Source: Penicillium oxalicum (lineage: Eukaryota; Ascomycota; Eurotiomycetes; Eurotiales; Aspergillaceae). Taken from it: DNA of 64,000 bases. Position 1 is the first letter of the stretch, and the number at the start of each line of letters is the position of its first letter. The stretch lies in assembly GCF_001723175.1 (NCBI RefSeq), contig NC_064652.1:620001-684000 (forward strand), written 5' to 3'. The notes beneath the pieces were generated by a model. That model made no database searches. It was given only the letters and a program-made list of their open reading frames with translations, and was not told where the DNA came from. Shown one piece after another: positions 61,483 through 64,000 of this stretch. Both the position numbers and the translations under genes were made by a program.

Positions 61483-64000
61483 TACCCCCCCTTGTTGATC
61501 ATCGTTCTGTGTTTTATTTGGACACTTTTGCATATAAGGGCCCTGATGGTTTATATTGTTGCAAAACATGGTGGGCATGGAGTTTTCTGTTTTGATTTCT
61601 TCTCTTTTCTTTTACTCTCCTTATTCTTTTCCCCTTCCTGTTCATTAGAACCCGGCGTTGTTACCAAGTGGTCACATGAGGCTTTGGAAATGCTCGAACC
61701 CCGTAATACATCTGAATTGATTCTGCCTTCATGTCTCTTCTCTTTCTCCTGGAATCATATCGAGGCGAGCTTGCCATGTCCTGTTTCGAACCAGCCAATG
61801 AGCCAGACCATCGCACCTGTACTTGATCTCATGATAAGACGGTCACAAGAAAGAACACAACTTACACTCAACATCCCAACCTCAATACTCAAGGAACAAG
61901 TCGAGTGCATCCATTCCCATCTCCACTGGGGGTACTCCGTGCTCGGCGTTCAGCACTGCCAGTATCACACGTAGTAGGGCGTCCCAAACCTACTCCAGAG
62001 TTGTGCCCCACGGCCCAGAGATCCTCCCCTCAACCTCAACTGCCGAGATACAGTGCCGTCAACGCCCATGACCAACACATCCAGCTACCGCGGGTTCTAG
62101 CCGACCCCGGGATAAGTGACAGAGCAGATGCCAGATCGAGAGGCTTGAGACATTCCATCACTAGTTTAAAATGATGCTTAAATTGACCTCGTGTGTGCGT
62201 TCTGTACCTCGTCTCCACCGAACCTTATCCGCTTACCCGGTCAATGGGGTGCGCTGCCGTGGTAGGTGGTGGTGGTGAGGTGATTGAGATCAGTGATGGC
62301 GAATATTGCGACCATGGAGCTTGGCACTGAGCATATAATGAGCCGCATGGAATTCACCTGGGAGAAGAATATTGTAGTTTGATGGGGGCAGATACTCTCC
62401 CCTGGGCTGGCAGTGGCGTGTTCCAGTGCCCAGCCGGACAAGAGATCTTTTCCTCGATCAGTACACACTTCGCACTGGGGTATAGAACAGTTGTGATTGA
62501 TCACTATGAGGCGAGCTGATACCGATTGACCTTTTTGCATACCTACGAGACATTGCATACCATTTTTCTACAGGGCTGCTATAACCAGAACTAGGCATTT
62601 TACTTTGTCCACCTCGCCTGGGCTGAATGAAGAGGTTGGTGAGGGGGGTCGGGAGAGTGAGACTGATCAATTCTCATGATCTCGATCAACGTTGGAGACC
62701 TTCTTCCAGTACGCCTCGGACCATTTCAGATGGCATTGACATAGATTATGCACCCTTCATTCCACCAGAGTTGAGCAAGCGACTCTCCTTCCAGTTGCGA
62801 GGTCTCGTGCATGTTTGCACGCGAATATCGTTTCATCTCTGGAAAGACGAGATCCTTGATATTCCCCATCTTTCCACTTCGCCATCCCGAGTTGATCGTT
62901 CAGCGCCAGGAGGATCAGGTCGCAAATCACTTCCGTCGTGGTGCACTTGACCGCTTCTCTCCTGATTGCAGATCCCCGAACATGCGACATTATCCCTGAC
63001 GCAGGTATAGTGATGGTTCCCTATAGGCAACATTGCCATCTCTTGGCAGGTGGGCCTGGGTAGACGGACACCGCTCGGTCTCGACCACAAGACGTCTTCG
63101 TTCCGATTCTCAGGAGGCAGGCCATCAGGCATGAAAATTGAGTGAAACCCACTCTGCCAGACGATCAAACACGTACCTACGTAGGTGGCCCATGTGAATC
63201 TCTCTCCCGCCCTCTCTCTCTGGCCGAGCCCAGTTCCTGTTCCTGGGTGGGGGGCTCTGGGTAGAGAGTTTCACCTACGTTGACCTCTGCCCTGCGCACT
63301 TGCAACGGGCAAAGGCCGAGTTGGTCTCCTCGTTGATTGCGCTTAGGGACCTGCGTCGGGAACTTACCGGAACCTGGCAGGTGGAGAAGGGAGGGGAGGC
63401 CAAGGGGAGTTCGGGCACGGCATCCATTCCTGGGAGAATGTGGAAATTGATCATGTGTGCAACTTGCAAAGAACAGACAGCGCTCGCGATCAGATTGCAA
63501 ATCGACAACTTGAGTTTCTGATGGTGGAAATTGGACCAGCCGTTGATGAGGGCTGTGCGGACTTTGTGGGTAGGGAGAATGGATTGGATGATTGGAGATC
63601 CTCTAAAACGAGCCATCGAATTGAGCATTCCACGAGCACCTGACAAAGGAAGCGAATCATATCAATCATATGGTTCGAGGTGGTCAAACCATTACACGCC
63701 GGTTGTTCATCACTGGATGTACCAGTCTTGCTTCCAGACAGATGGTGACATTATCGGGTGCGACCGTCATCCACAGACGGCCATCGCATCAGTGTGCCAG
63801 CATCTAATGTCCAACGTGCAATATCCAATATCGATCCACCACTATACATGGCCGCGGAATGTACGTCGGGACAGTATTATTTGTCTTTCGAGAGTTCCCA
63901 AGGCTGTATCCATTCGTTTCTTCCTCTCTTTGGGATTTTATTTTTTGGTAAAATTTTCCTTCATAATATGGAGTTTCAGGAACATACGCAAGTCTCCACC
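61483..64000. other. Right-hand region without recognised genes
   Basis: About 2.5 kb. All open frames are below about 160 codons, are present on both strands and carry no family motif. It contains a perfect 12-bp palindrome ACCTACGTAGGT at 63175-63186. An ATG at 63968 with a T/C-rich leader could begin a gene outside the window but only eleven codons are visible. Confidence 0.5.

Noticed and set aside
63968..64000. Start of a gene at the right edge (ATG at 63968)
   Set aside because: Only eleven codons are visible; nothing can be supported.

Overview
The window is nuclear DNA of a filamentous ascomycete, most likely an Aspergillus/Penicillium-type Eurotiomycete. The reasons are short GT-AG introns (about 45-220 nt) with CTAAC/CTGAC-like branch sites, a divergent intron-containing histone H3/H4 pair, a FlbE-type conidiation regulator, and single-copy eukaryotic housekeeping genes with fungal architecture. 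Every exon structure here was built by hand from splice signals, reading phase and remembered family consensus. No alignment or transcript data were available.

Layout. 0-4.3 kb: an F-box gene running off the left edge (minus strand), then divergent histone H4 (minus) and H3 (plus). 4.3-9.3 kb: a gene-free block of about 5 kb. 9.3-16 kb: a DHA1-type MFS transporter, an Mpv17/PMP22-family protein and exonuclease V (EXO5), all on plus. 16-21 kb: a DUF3445 haem-dependent N-demethylase-like protein and ALG9 mannosyltransferase, both on minus. 21-31 kb: NAF1 (plus), PRP3 (minus) and the RNA polymerase I largest subunit (plus). 32-44 kb: RAD3/XPD (minus), listerin LTN1 (plus), PPM1 (plus) and a CPA-type Na+/H+ antiporter (minus). 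44-48 kb: intergenic DNA. 48-52.2 kb: a GPI-anchored SUN-family wall protein (plus) and an SDR oxidoreductase (minus). 52-54.2 kb: intergenic, with a possible decayed coding segment. 54.2-61.5 kb: a 100-residue single-pass membrane protein, a PaiB-like FMN-binding protein, IST1, FlbE and AP-2 sigma, all on plus. 61.5-64 kb: no gene recognised.

How the genes relate. This is ordinary chromosomal core rather than a biosynthetic or mobile island. No secondary-metabolite cluster, transposon, virus-like gene, tRNA or CRISPR was recognised. There is a loose concentration of gene-expression machinery: H3/H4 chromatin, NAF1 for H/ACA snoRNP assembly, PRP3 for the U4/U6 snRNP, RPA190 for rRNA transcription, RAD3 for TFIIH, and LTN1 for ribosome quality control. 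Several neighbours are divergent with short shared promoters: H4/H3, ALG9/NAF1, PRP3/RPA190 and RAD3/LTN1. IST1 and AP-2 sigma are both membrane-trafficking factors.

The observations most worth following are in the H4/H3 promoter, which holds 14 GATC sites and a 12-bp element mirrored on the two sides. Others are a small membrane-protein gene whose first coding exon is only the start codon, a triple GATAAG block between ALG9 and NAF1, and a membrane-anchored DUF3445 protein. No convincing wholly new multi-gene system was found.
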